The notes: generated by a model not told the origin, from the letters alone. A stretch of 64,000 nucleotides of DNA from Ecdyonurus torrentis (GCA_949318235.1 OX439133.1:26433759-26497758); one strand, 5' to 3'. Shown: positions 25,083-36,669, counted from the stretch's first letter. Numbers and translations: made by a program.

Positions 25083-28000
25083 CTGAAATTGAAAAAATAA
25101 TAATAATTCAGTCACTTTATTATGTTGATCAATGATTATATAACAAATATTAAAATTTAGTTTAGTTATCCAAATTTTATGCAATAGTAATAAATAAATA
25201 GAAAACATATGAAATTTTAAAAAAAATTAGAATATTTTTTGTTGAATGAAATTCTTATATTACATTAAATACAGTTATGGTTATAATAAAATTTTAATAT
25301 GTATATAATTTGTTAGTAACTAAAATACATTGACTATTTAATAAACAATATAATTTTTGTATTTTATTATTATTATTATTTTTTTTTTTGTAATTTTTAA
25401 TTTTTTTTTAATTATTATTATTATTTATATATAATATGATCTAAATATATATTACATAAATTATGATCTACAAATTACTAATCAAATGATTGCTTTAGGT
25501 TGGTAAGGGCAGTTTAATATAAAAATTATGAAATCGCAACTTAACCATTTTCTAAAGAAGTAGAGAGGTTATCAAACATGATGCATCCCTTGTCTTAGAT
25601 TCTATTAAAGTTAAAGAAATAAAGTTTTACACATTAACTTCAATATTACATTGATAACCTGTACAATTTTTATCGTGTATCTGAGGAAAATTGTTTCAGG
25701 AAAAGGGGGTGCATCCAGTTGTGAAAATCTCTGTTCTTATTTTGACCAGGGTTTAGTAGATCTAGATATATAAAATTCTATTTATAATTACCATACCTTA
25801 TTATCCATGAATTAGACATCAACACGTTGATTTTGTATTTATTTTCATTTTGACTGTTATATCACGTATCTGACGTCACAATGTACAGATGGGTCCGTGA
25901 TAGGGGTAAAGAATCTGAGGGAGGGGCTTAAATTTATCACGTGACCAGAGCGGTGACTGTGATTGGCGATGGCACATTGTGACGTCAGATACGTGATATA
26001 GCAGTCAAAATGAAAATAAATACAAAATCAACGTGGTGGTGTCTATATCATGGATAATAAGGTATGGTCATTATTAATCTAGTATTCTAAATAATAAAAA
26101 AGTAAGTTGATAAGGGCTTTAAATACTTTCATATCACAGCATATTATATTAAATTTGCAATGCTCAATATTATTGACGATCAGAAAATTGTAGAAAGAGT
26201 TAAGCTAAATACAAAATTGACAGTTAAATTTGCAATTGTTAAAAAAAAAAAATATATATATATATATAGGACAGGACTTGATTTATTTTTAAAGAATATA
26301 TTTATAATGGAAATAAAGCTATAGTAAATAAAATATTAGTTTGTTTTACTTTATAAATACTTACAGCTAATAACTGGTAGAATAGTCAAGGAATTATTAC
26401 TAATATCCAAAAATTCCAATAAAATTAAAGCAGAAAAAATCCTCGCTGGTAGTTGATTTAGCCTATTATTAGCTAATGATAAATTTCTTAATTCAATAGA
26501 AGGTCTATTATTTGATGTTGTTGTCATTGGTCTTGGTACTGAACCTCTTGTAAAATTACGTAAATCCACACTAGATCTTGCACCTCTTATATTAGAAACC
26601 ATATTAGAAAATGCTTCAGGATCAATAGTAGCCAAAACATTATTAGAAAAATCTAAATAATGTACATGAGCAAGTCCTAATAAATTTAAAGAACCAATAG
26701 TACGTAATTTATTTCCACGACAATTAAAACTTATTAAATTTTTAGTATCAGAAAATAAATTAGCAGGTATTCTATTTATAACATTATTAGATATATCAAA
26801 TTCTTTTAAATTAATTAAATTTTCTAATAAATCATTTGGTAAATTTGAAATAACATTATTAGATAAATTTATAATTTCTAAATCTAAACTATTTTGAAAC
26901 ATTGATCTTGGTAATTCATTAATATAATTATTTGATAAATCAATAATTTTTAAATTTTTTAAATCTGAAAAATAACCAAGTGGTATATCACGTATTCCTG
27001 AACGACTAAAATTGATTTCTTTTAAAACTTGCATATTTTTTAATGAACCATTAGGAAGGGTTAAATTTTGAACATAATTTTCAGTTAAAATCAAACTTTG
27101 TAAGGTCAAACCAGAAGGTTGTAAAAATCCAGTAGGTAAATCATGTATTGAATTTAATGATAAATCAATTAATTCTAAATTAATTAATCCTTGTAATGAA
27201 TTTTCATTTATTGCATTTACAGAACAGTTTCTTAATGATAATCTACGTAGATTTTTCAAATTATTTAATGATTTTAATATAGGCATATTATTATAATCTA
27301 ATTTTAATTCGGTCAATGAATTTAAATTATTAAAAAATGACAGATTTTTATTGACATTTCTTTTTTCTCTTTTAGTTTCATTAATAGTTACATTTGAGTC
27401 GTCACGATGATATAATGCATGTGCAAGTTCAACTTGTCCTAAAAGTATTAATTTAGGTTCAATTTCTCCAGGTACAGTTTCATTAATAATAGGTTCTAAA
27501 ATTTTTAAATCATTACCAATTAATGATAAATCAGATAAATGTTCTAAATTTTGAAATAATTTAATATGTAATAATTTTAATGAATTATGATCTAAATATA
27601 ATGATTTTAATTGTTTTAAACTATTAAATATAAACATTGGTAATTTATTTAAATTTATATTATCTTTAATTCTTAATACCATTAATTGATTCATATTATC
27701 AAATAATTTTTCATGTAAATTATTTAATTTTAATGAACCTCTTATTGTTAAATGTGTTAATGATTTAGATATATATTTAAATGTATTAATATTAATATTT
27801 TCTAATCCAGGACACCAAATATGTAATAATTTTAAATTAATTAAACCATCAAAATGATTTGAATTTAAATTATAATTTATACCAGGTTTACAATATATTG
27901 ATAAATCTGTTAAATTTTCTGCATTTCCAAGAATAGAATGATTACCAAGTATACAATCTGATATTACAACTGCACGTAATGATTCTAATGGTATTAGATT

Positions 28001-28240
28001 AGGTAATATTGGTTCTGTATTATGACATTGAATAGCCATATGAGCTGGTACATTATCAGAGGTTAAACTTGCAGTAAAAATACTAGGACAATGTATATGA
28101 GAATTAGAGTAACAAATACATTGTTGTCTTTGAAAAAACGTGTGATTATTACAATTATTCATTGTTTCACAGGTTATTATATTACATAATGTAATTAATA
28201 TTAATGTTATTAAATACATGATTGTGTGATTTTTTTGCAT
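24940..28240 (-). CDS. Leucine-rich-repeat ectodomain protein, 3' end not found (673 codons visible)
   Basis: Two exons on the minus strand, 28240-26365 and 25082-24940. They join in phase 1 (AGCT|gtaagt to tttcag|TT), giving 625 whole codons, one split codon (Phe) and 47 more. The protein begins with an uncleaved-looking n-region and a hydrophobic core (MYLITLILITLCNII), a signal peptide. A cysteine cluster at residues 30, 41, 43 and 51 resembles an LRRNT cap. From about residue 85 to the end run some twenty repeats of the LxxLxLxxNxI type, for example LKIIDLSNNYINELP and LEFLDISNNSLTILP. A basic KREKR near residue 290 could be a furin-type site. A Ser/Thr/Asn/Arg insert of about 30 residues interrupts the repeats near 545-575. 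LRRs are still running at the end of exon 2, so at least one C-terminal exon is missing, and whether it is secreted, GPI-linked or transmembrane is unknown. Codons are extremely AT-biased. It could be any insect LRR surface protein; I would not assign it to Toll, chaoptin or slit. Confidence 0.85.
25791..26067. mobile_element. 277-bp foldback with TGACGTCA in each arm
   Basis: The left end CCATACCTTATTATCCATGA pairs with the right end TCATGGATAATAAGGTATGG. Inner arms pair through TTTGTATTTATTTTCATTTT and the block ATCACGTATCTGACGTCACA with its complement. The centre is GC-richer and contains TGATTGGCG. It lies in intron 1 of the LRR gene. Architecture and parts of the arms resemble the element at 41186. 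Confidence 0.85.
26365..28240 (-). CDS. LRR gene, first coding exon
   Basis: 1876 bp open from ATG at 28240 to the donor AGCT|gtaag. The first ATG is preferred because it opens the frame just after an AT-rich leader. The internal Met8 would also give a signal peptide. The ORF runs only four codons past the donor before a stop, which supports the splice site. Confidence 0.9.
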
Positions 28241-28748
28241 TGTTTTATTTTACTTAAAATAATAATATATTTAATATTTAAAATTATTTTTTTGAATTAA
28301 ATTTATTTTATTTTTTTTATTTATTTTTTTTTTATATAAATAGTACTAATTTAAATTATATATATTTCAATAACTTTTTATAAATATAATATGTCATGCA
28401 AATTTGTTAGATTGGAAATACACTTTTTTTGTCGGCAATGTGGACAATATGAAATACTTCAAGTAAAATCTGTATCAAATAATCATTATTGAAAGTCACG
28501 TGGTATTTTTTCGTTCTTCCCAAAGTTAATGTCTTCAGTAGCCTTGAAGTTTGATATAATAACACCTAACGATCGTATGGCTATTGAAAATAAAATATAA
28601 CGTTTTTATCACTTTTTATGAATATTTTTCTTCAGTATAGGAATGTAATATTCTGAAAAGTTTCAGCACAAATTATGTATTTCTAATTGTCATTAAATTG
28701 GTGAGTCTATTTTTACTAATAATTTCACTATCAATTAATTTACTGTCC

Positions 28749-28780
<32 letters not shown>

Positions 28781-29147
28781 GAAACTACCAAGTCACTTTA
28801 TTCTTTCAACTGTCATAATAATAATATCAATTAAAATAAGAGCAAATAAAACGTAGTTTTACATTAATTTTCTTTGAATGTCAACACTTCAAAAACAACA
28901 CTTACAACTAAAAAGTAAAATATATATGATAGATATAAACAAAAAATAATAACTGACACTAATATGAACACCAAATTGAGCACCAATATTCACTTATGAG
29001 TTAATTACCAATAAAACTATCAGTAATTTTTAATAATAACACACACTATATGTTCACAATACGAATGACAACACATTTATGTTAAAAGTTGTTAATTTTC
29101 TAACATTTATTATGAAATGATAGGATGTACAGACGGTTAACTAATGT
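28241..29147. other. 5' flank of the LRR gene
   Basis: AT-rich with a T run at 28750-28780. It may hold 5' UTR exons of the LRR gene. No further ORF or repeat family was recognised. Confidence 0.4.
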
Positions 29148-29285
29148 TCACCGGCCGTTACAAGAGCACCACGAGAAGACGCGAAGAGGGAGAGTATATA
29201 GAAAGATTTGAGCGCGCGGGCGGAGGTGGAGTGAGGTAAGGGGGAAGAATATAATATAAAAAACAGGTAGAGAGATGGGAACTAA
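29148..29285 (-). promoter_or_regulatory. Candidate promoter or 5' UTR island upstream of the LRR gene
   Basis: A 140-bp island much richer in G+C and CpG than its surroundings (CACCGGCCGTTAC, GACGCGAAGAGGG, GAGCGCGCGGGCGG on the plus strand). Read on the minus strand it is pyrimidine-rich with CTATATAC inside. It lies about 0.9 kb upstream of the LRR start codon and no other nearby gene claims it. It may equally be a decayed mobile element. Confidence 0.3.
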
Positions 29286-29369
29286 ATATATCTAAGGTTA
29301 TATAATATTGTTAGGTATGATAGAGATAAATATTTTGTATTATATTATATAATGCATGGGGGAAAAGAT

Positions 29370-29458
29370 GTGTTCGTAAACCCTGTTATCTGCTACTAAA
29401 ATGACGATCAACTATGATAATTCAAATGTAATGCGCAAGAGGGTTTACAAAAAACACT
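29370..29458. mobile_element. MITE family E, diverged copy
   Basis: GTGTTCGTAAACCCTGTTAT at the left and GAGGGTTTACAAAAAACAC at the right are inverted, with AATGACGATCA in the centre. It matches the ends of the 51721 element. Confidence 0.6.
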
Positions 29459-29461
29459 ATA

Positions 29462-29664
29462 GAGGTTTTATCAGTGCTAAACGCGGGAAAAGGCTAGTTC
29501 CTATCTTTTAGCATTGTGGGTTCATTTTTTTTTTTTTTTTTAATTTATTTATTTAATTTTTTTTTTAATTTTTTAGTGTTTTTTGATGGGGAAAACTGCT
29601 ACACGGAGACGAGAATTATTTAAATGATGGATACTAGACACACTTTTACGTATTTTAGGCTAGT
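29462..29664 (-). mobile_element. MITE family C, decayed copy (inverted)
   Basis: GGTTTTATCAGTGCTAAACG at the left, a T-rich insertion in the middle, then GGGGAAAACTGCTACAC and ATACTAGACACACTTTTACG. These last blocks are diagnostic of family C in reverse. Confidence 0.6.
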
Positions 29665-31211
29665 TTGAAAATGTGAGAATATCTAATCAAACAAACTCTT
29701 ATTTTGAGTATTGCTCTAGTTTTATATTTCATGCATATTTTGACATACACTTTTTTTTTTTTTTTAATAACCAAATAATAATACATTGGCTAATATTTTC
29801 TTAATTAGTTGATGGTACAGATGCTGTGGCATTCACTATTAACCTTTTATTATTTGTCTAATGCACGCAGTGGCTATACAATTAATATGGTAACAATTCC
29901 GAATCATTGTAACATTATTATATTTATTACGCTTTCAACCTCTCAGTTTTTAGTCTTAAATTTAAACTATTTCATGACAGTATTATAATCATATATTGTG
30001 TTGTCCCGAGAGTTAAATATCTTTTTGGCATGTAATTATTATAATAAATTTAAACACTATTTTCTATAACATATATCTAGATAATTAAAAAAAAAACTGT
30101 ATTTTGTATGAATAGCAACATAAATAAGATTACTAAAACATAAATTATTTGTTTAAAAAAATATACAAAATATTATCTAATATTTATCAATAAATTATAT
30201 TTTTTAGTTAAATTTTGATTTTAAAAATATTTAATTTTAAATTAATAAATTTATTATTATAATAATTTTTTTATTGTATATTTTATAAAATTGCGCAAAC
30301 CTGTTATCTACTCTGAAATTTCTTTCTCTATGTATATACATTTAATATATAAATTTTGAAATAAAATATTATAAGTTTAAATACTTTATACGTAAATGTT
30401 GTATGAATCATCTTCGCTTTCTTCAAGATTGTAATGGTTTCATTGACGCGATTTAGCACTTTGTTAAAGATAAAGAATGAAGAATATAAAGTAAGTAATG
30501 TTTAAATTATACTTAATGGAAACATCGATTTCATGTGTGCGTTAAACAATTAACAACATATCATTGCAAGTGGTGTATTGGTCTAAACCACAGCAGTCGG
30601 TTTCCTTTACGATTGCAGTATGATAAAAGTTACTCAAATGAATGAGATTGCTCTATACTACCTTAATAAATATTATTCTACCTTGGTGTGCATCACTATA
30701 AGATAAACTTCTAATTCTCGTGAAGAGAGGAGATCACGTCGCAGCATCCTCCTTCTTCATCTCTCTCGCTCTCACAACAATGCTCTGTGACGTCACAATC
30801 ACAACACTCGCATACCTCACAATAATAAAAATCCATTTATCAATATGTAACGCTCCGTATGCATCGTTTATTATTATGTTTTGAATTTTGTATCTTTTGG
30901 TATATATATTGTGTAGATTTTTCTTTACATATGATTTTTAATGGAAACTATAAATCTCAAGAAAATATACAATTGAATGGTTTTGGCTTTCGTGTTATGC
31001 AATATACAATTCTTGAAATTATAGTTAAATAATGTCAATATTTGTGATTTATAAAAACTTTAATGTCCTGTTTACATTATTAGAAAACTTAGTTAAAGTT
31101 CTCTAGTTTACATGGAGCAATCGTTTCATGGGTATAATAAATCTATTAGTTACTATAGTAATTTAATTTTCATTAAAAAAAAAAGTATTATATTATACGA
31201 TTGCATTCGCT
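29665..31211. other. AT-rich intergenic DNA with one CT-rich, CRE-containing island
   Basis: Mostly featureless. Positions about 30715-30830 differ: GAGATCACGTCGCAGCATCC, then CATCTCTCTCGCTCTCACAA, then CTGTGACGTCACAATC (TGACGTCA at 30788). This could be a regulatory island or promoter, but no coding exon follows on either strand that I can support. Confidence 0.4.
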
Positions 31212-31520
31212 TAAAGGAACAGAGACCAGAGAAAAAAATAAGAATTTATATCACAAAACACTTGATGGGATTCACAAAAATAATGTTAGTTTGTCTCAAA
31301 AGCCAACAGTAGCAGTGATCAGAAAATTTGATTTATGCAACTCGCACAACATTTTCACACTAATTTTTGCATGTTTCTGACGTCATAAACATGAATTTTC
31401 ACGCAAATTGCATACTTTACAGTGTTTTCACGCTCTCTTGTGGAGCTACATTAACATTCTGGTAAAAAAATTTCATCAGTTTCGAAGATCCCATTTCGTG
31501 TTAATTCATTCAAAAGCACA
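31212..31520 (+). mobile_element. Dispersed repeat F, copy 1
   Basis: About 300 bp with AAGGAACAGAGACCAGAG, CACTTGATGGGATTCACAAA, GTGATCAGAAAATTTGA, TTTCTGACGTCATAAACATG, TTGCATACTTTACAGTG and TTCATCAGTTTCGAAGATCC. It is inverted and well matched at 56376 and more distantly matched at 34390. TGACGTCA lies at 31378. Confidence 0.85.
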
Positions 31521-31535
31521 TCTTGTTTTATGTGG

Positions 31536-31847
31536 TGTATAGGGTGTATGCGGATGACGTCATATTTATTGCGCTTGGAGGCCATACTGGAGTAGTGCAT
31601 TACATTGCTCAGCATAGGGCAAACTTCATTTAAGCCCATTTTCTTTAGGAAATCGGTTAATTTTTTGTTATTTGTTATTTTTCTCACATACTTGAGATAC
31701 TAATTCAACATATTTACAGCATCAATGTTCTCAAAAATATTGCATAGTGTTTTAAAAATGGCTAAATGATTTTTTTTCCTATGCCACCCATGTTATTGAG
31801 TTATCCAACATGGCGTCGACTTTAACATGAATGCATAGACCCTATAG
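31536..31847 (-). mobile_element. MITE family A, copy 3 (inverted)
   Basis: Complete copy from GGGTGTATGCGGATGACGTC to ATGAATGCATAGACCCTAT. It is followed only about 25 bp later by another copy in the same orientation. TGACGTCA lies at 31555. Confidence 0.9.
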
Positions 31848-31873
31848 CTTTGCGAAAGACCTATTACTATACA

Positions 31874-32187
31874 GGGTGTATCCGAATGACGTCATATTTA
31901 ATGCGCTTGGAGGCCATACTGGAGTAATGAATAACATTGCTCAGCATAGGTCAATAAACTTCGCTTAAAAGTAATTTTTCTTTTGGAAATCAGTTAATAT
32001 TTTGTTATTATTATTTTTCTCACATATATATACTATAATTCACTAATTCAACATATTTACAGCATCGATGCTCTTAGAAATATTGCATAGGGTTTTAAAA
32101 CTAGCAAAATGAGCTATTTTCCTATACCGGACTATGCTATTGAGTGATCCAACATGGCGTTGACTTTAACATAAATGCATAGACCCA
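31874..32187 (-). mobile_element. MITE family A, copy 4 (inverted)
   Basis: Complete copy from GGGTGTATCCGAATGACGTC to AAATGCATAGACCCATG. It forms a tandem pair with the preceding copy. TGACGTCA lies at 31887. Confidence 0.9.
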
Positions 32188-32228
32188 TGTGAGCAGGTCA
32201 TACGAATATAAGTGAGAGAATGAGACTA

Positions 32229-32254
32229 TAGAGAGAGAGAGAGAGAGAGAGAGA
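32229..32254. repeat. (GA)n microsatellite, with a second at 32564-32600
   Basis: Short GA runs just right of the family A pair. The second, at about 32564-32600, is interrupted once. Confidence 0.9.
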
Positions 32255-32564
32255 GTAAAGACTTATTAAAATTGAATTTTCCATCGATCGATTGGTAAAA
32301 CCAAATGTTACTATGAATTGCCTGAGTCAATAAAATTTCTTATTGTGACAAATCTTAAGAAATTTGATATCATCAATTGAAATTACGTAGAAATATCAAA
32401 TGGACCATTATATTATTTGCAATGAACGAAAAATATCAAATAAATTTTAACATTTTTAATGCATTTTTTAAAGTTATAATACAATACATACAGTAAAAAT
32501 CGTTATTAATAATCAAAAGCTTGTTATAAATAAGGTTCGCATTACAAGTGATCCATTAATAGTT

Positions 32565-32600
<36 letters not shown>

Positions 32601-32848
32601 TAATATCTGTAAAAATTTAATTTTCTTTTAAGATTGATATTTGAAATAATTATTAAAATGTTTGAATTTATATAGCAGGTAGTTATAAATATTATTATTA
32701 ATTTTATTTATTTATTATTTTTCATGTCATATCTTTAATGACAATATTCGTAAGTAATAAGTAAAAAGTCTATAATACTAATTATATCTCACGCCATCCT
32801 CGAAATACACGGAAAGAAAAAGTAATGTTATCTATTCTGCAATGTATA

Positions 32849-33160
32849 GGGTCTATGCTTTTATGTTAAAGTCGACGCTATGTTGGATAACTCAATAACA
32901 TGGGTGGCATAGGATAGGACAACAAATCATTTTGACAACTTAAAACCACTATGCAATATTTTTGAGAGCATTGATGCTGTAAATATGTTGAATTATTATC
33001 TCAAGTATGTGAGAAAAATAACAGTTACAAAAAAAAAAAAAAAAAAAAAAAATCCCAAAGAAAATTGGCTTAAATGAAGTTTGTCCTATACTGAGCAATG
33101 TTATGCACTACTCCAGTATGGCCTCCAAGCGCAATAAATATGACGTCATCCGTATACACC
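32849..33160 (+). mobile_element. MITE family A, copy 5
   Basis: Forward copy from TAGGGTCTATGCTTTTATG to ATGACGTCATCCGTATACAC. It is in inverted orientation to copies 3 and 4 about 0.7 kb away, so transcripts here could form long duplexes. TGACGTCA lies at 33141. Confidence 0.9.
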
Positions 33161-34389
33161 ATGAAGCATCCATGATGCTAAAATTAATAAATTATTATTC
33201 TTTACACCATAATACTTTTCCTTTTTTTACATTATAGTTATTTTGAAATAAATTATTACGTTGTATTAAACAAATTGTGCTGAAAAGGAGCTAGATTTTT
33301 TCTCCAGTTTTATGAATACGAGAATATTTAAAATTATTTGCTTTTTTTAACCCTTTTTGTTGATAAAAAGCAGAAAGCACAATGTAGGTAATAATTTTAA
33401 TACATCAATATTCAATTATTTTGTTAGAGAATTTTTTTTCCTTCTCTCCTATATACAGTAGCATGCTCAAATTGCATTATATTATATAAATACTATAAAG
33501 TAGTAAAGGGGAAAAAATGATTGATTTAAGAATATACTTTATTGGGATTTAGAATTTTATATACGCAGGCCACAGAAGGTAGAAAAAAATAAAAACTTAA
33601 AAAAAGTTAACAAAAAATTCTTTATGTTCAGTTTATAATATATATATATATATATAATATCAAATTACATGAGAAGAAAATGTATATTTTTTATTTTTTA
33701 TTACCCTATTTAAACTGTTATTACAAGATCAAAAAAACAATGAATGAAATATTATATAAATTCAATATCGTTATAAAAATCACTATTATAGAGCCTCAAG
33801 AGAAAAAAAAATGAAACAAAATGTGGCTATGGTATTTCAAATTGTTAAGAAAAAAAAATCGTGATGAAAGGCGTGACGGACTTTGAGGTCAAAAACTTTT
33901 GATTCTCTTTCTCCCTTGGTTGAAGCACCCACATGCACTCTTGCATGTTGTGAACACCACACATTAAAGTCTTCCTTCCTTTCAGCTCCATTGCATTTTT
34001 TGTGGTACACGATATCCTCTCGGTGTTGCCATGTATTTTGTGGTGATATATTGTTACTGTAGCGACAGACACTGATATTTTGTTTTATTGTATTGCATTT
34101 TATTAACCTTATCAGCTTATACAAATTAATGCATCTTCTAATTAAGCCTTTTTTTTTACGATTTATAACTTAAGAGTTGCATTTAGATGGCTTCTATCTT
34201 AAAATCTAAAAAATAATAATAATAACATTAAAAAAAAATTTAAAAAAAAAGGGCTAAAATAAAAAATTCCAAACTTTAAATTCTGGTACCATTTGAAAAT
34301 TAATAGTAACAGCTATTATTTCTATGATAAAATTTTTAGAATCCATGACCAACACCAACAGACAAGAAAGAGAATAGTTATTGAAATTA
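33161..34389. other. Unassigned sequence with a 95-codon minus-strand ORF
   Basis: Positions 33837-34124 on the minus strand are open for 95 codons. The stretch is less AT-rich than its flanks (CTCCCTTGGTTGAAGCACCC, GATATCCTCTCGGTGTTGCC). The translation has no signal peptide, no convincing membrane segment and no motif I recognise. A decayed mobile element or an isolated exon are both possible. The rest of the interval is AT-rich. Confidence 0.25.
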
Positions 34390-34722
34390 AAGCGACTCTC
34401 CAGACCAGACAACATGTCCTTTTATTTCATTAAACACTTAATGGGATTCCTAAAAATACAATTATTTTGTCCAAGAACCCAATCGTGACACCTTAAACGT
34501 ATAAGAAAATTTTTCAACTTATGCAACCCGCAACACTTTTTCTATTGAACATCACTAGTCATGACGTCAGCAATAGTGTTTTTGCCTACTTTACAATTTT
34601 TCCAACTCTTCTGCACAGTTACATTTGGGTAATAATGAAATTTGCTAATGTAATTAAGTGTCACATTTTGTATTAATTGAAATAAAAACACATGTTGTTA
34701 AGCCTGGAGAGTAGCTTTAAAA
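34390..34722 (+). mobile_element. Dispersed repeat F, copy 2 (diverged)
   Basis: Ends are AGCGACTCTCCAGACCAGAC and CCTGGAGAGTAGCTTTAA, which look like inverted termini. The interior ACACTTAATGGGATTCCTAA, TTATGCAACCCGCAACAC, CATGACGTCAGC and TGCCTACTTTACAATTTTT aligns with the 31212 copy. TGACGTCA lies at 34562. Confidence 0.75.
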
Positions 34723-34771
34723 CATGAGCTCTTATGTAAAATTTAAAAAAATATATAAAGTAAATAAATCT

Positions 34772-34906
34772 AGCAAGGTGTCCCTTCAAATTATTTACAT
34801 TTTTGAAGATATCTTATGCTATTGTATTTTGTGCAAATTTGCAAATTTGTCTTTCTTTACAAATTTTTAGTCAAATCTCTCAATTTCATATCCCGCCTTA
34901 AAATCT
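34772..34906 (-). mobile_element. MITE family B', copy (inverted)
   Basis: Reverse complement of the 47284 blocks. On the minus strand it reads TTTAAGGCGGGATATG, then ATTTGACTAAAAATTTGTAA, AAGAAAGACAAAT and AAGATATCTTCAAAAATG. Confidence 0.65.
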
Positions 34907-36421
34907 ATTTTGTTTAGTATATTGAAAAAGAAATATTTTATCACTCGCATAAATTTAGAAGTATATTTAGATATTTTTTACACTTCTGTTATGTTTTTAA
35001 TTATATGAAATTTAAACATCAATACTTACAGTATAATATATTATTATAGTTTTCTTTTTTTTAAATGTATGTATATACATAAAACAATTACCTTCAAAAT
35101 TATTAAATAGTTTCATTATATTTTAATACAAAAGTAATAGAGTGCTTATATTTTCTATCAAGATTGGTAGATAATTTTAATTAAAATTCTTAAAATTGCA
35201 AAAAATATAACGTAATAAATAGTTGTATACGTGTATGTCTTTATACTGAAAATAAATTTAGAAGTATCAAAAATGATAACAACAAAAAAAATTTCAAGTT
35301 TAACGTACTGTACGCCAAACAAGTATGTAAATTTATTATAAGTTACAAAAAAAAAAAAAAAAAAAAAAAAAAAACGCGGGAAAATAAAATCTTTCTATAA
35401 AGAAGTACGTTGCTAAAAATTACATAAAAGCACGTTTGTTCAAGGTTATATTTTACAAAGCTTTCTACTTTCTTGTATACGTAATACAGACTTTATTTTT
35501 TACTATAAGAAAAAAATCTATGAAATTTTAACCTTGTGTTTCAAGTTTAATTCTATAATTTTAGTAATTACGTAATTAAAATGGCTTATTATGAAAAATC
35601 TCACTTAAAATAATATGCTAATTAAATTAATTGTTATCTATGATTGTTTAAACGAGACGCGGTATATTTCCTTTAAAAGTAGTATAATTATTTATACTAA
35701 TTTTTTTCTATTTTTAATTGCTTTTTTATTTACCGGAAGTTTACTGAAATAATTCTGTAATTGCATTAATAACCAGGGTTTGCTAAAATGTACACACTCT
35801 GCCATATAATATTTTACTCTATTGCCTGAGAGTAAAAGCAAAGAATAAAATTTTCTACGTCAGAGTCTCTACAAAAAAATGTGCATATAATATTTATATC
35901 AATATAAAAATATATTTTAAAAAAAAACACACATTACAAGTTGAATGCATTTTACAATTTTTTATGAAATCCATTTCATTTACAGATTATATAACAATAA
36001 TTGTTACTTAAATTCCTAGAAAAACTATATGCCATAAGCTAAGTTTAAAAGTTATTATTATTATTGTGACGATTTCTAATACATCACGTAAACGCGTACC
36101 TCTTCAAAAAAAAAAAAAAAAAAAAAAAAAACTGAATTCACAGTATTTACTTTTCAGTGTCAGTGCAGTTTTCATTGCTTTCTTTAAAACTGTGCTTTGA
36201 CGGTTAACCTCAGTCCTGGAATGCACCCTTTTTTCAAAAAACTGATAGTAAAATATTTTAAAAATTGTTTTACGATGCATCTCCTTTTTATAAAATAGAA
36301 GTTCAAGAAAAATTTGTTCGAATTCTCATACATTTCTCGCATTTTTCTATTCTCTTGCATACATTCTTGCTTCATTAAGTAGTAACTAATTCATGATTTT
36401 TATATATTAAAAAATTACATT
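34907..36421. other. AT-rich intergenic DNA
   Basis: Long A runs at 35346-35374 and 36107-36130. No repeat copy or coding exon was recognised. The 63-codon ORF at 36184-36375 has no supporting feature. Confidence 0.5.
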
Positions 36422-36589
36422 ATTGACTAGTAAAGGAACAACGGTTTTGAGACCGACTATAAGCGATTTCGGTCATATCCGCTTCCGTTTCTCCTTTATA
36501 CGCATGTGCAGTAAGTCGAAACGGAAGCGGATGTGATCGAAATTGCTTATAGTCGGCTTCAAAACCGTTGTTCCTTTATCAGTCAATAC
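36422..36589. mobile_element. Palindromic MITE family D, copy 3 (best preserved)
   Basis: Almost perfect palindrome. TTGACTAGTAAAGGAACAAC at the left mirrors GTTGTTCCTTTATCAGTCAA at the right. The inner arms CATATCCGCTTCCGTTTC and GAAACGGAAGCGGATGTG surround a TACGCATGTGCAG centre. About 168 bp, non-coding. Confidence 0.9.
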
Positions 36590-36669
36590 AAAATCCAACC
36601 TAGGCACATCCTTAAACCAAGCCTTATGGTGTTATTTTTAACTTTTATTTTACATTATACTTTATACCA

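Noticed and set aside
24839..25135. 98-codon plus-strand ORF
   Set aside because: Antisense shadow of LRR exon 2, which has proper splice sites and repeats in frame.
26351..28240. Assignment of the LRR gene to Toll, chaoptin or slit families
   Set aside because: Without the C-terminal cap, membrane segment or intracellular domain the family cannot be decided.
31451..31687. 78-codon minus-strand ORF
   Set aside because: Runs across repeat F and family A MITE sequence; no independent coding evidence.
33837..34124. 95-codon minus-strand ORF as a gene
   Set aside because: Somewhat GC-richer and open, but without signal peptide, motif, splice partners or homology I recognise; listed only as unassigned.
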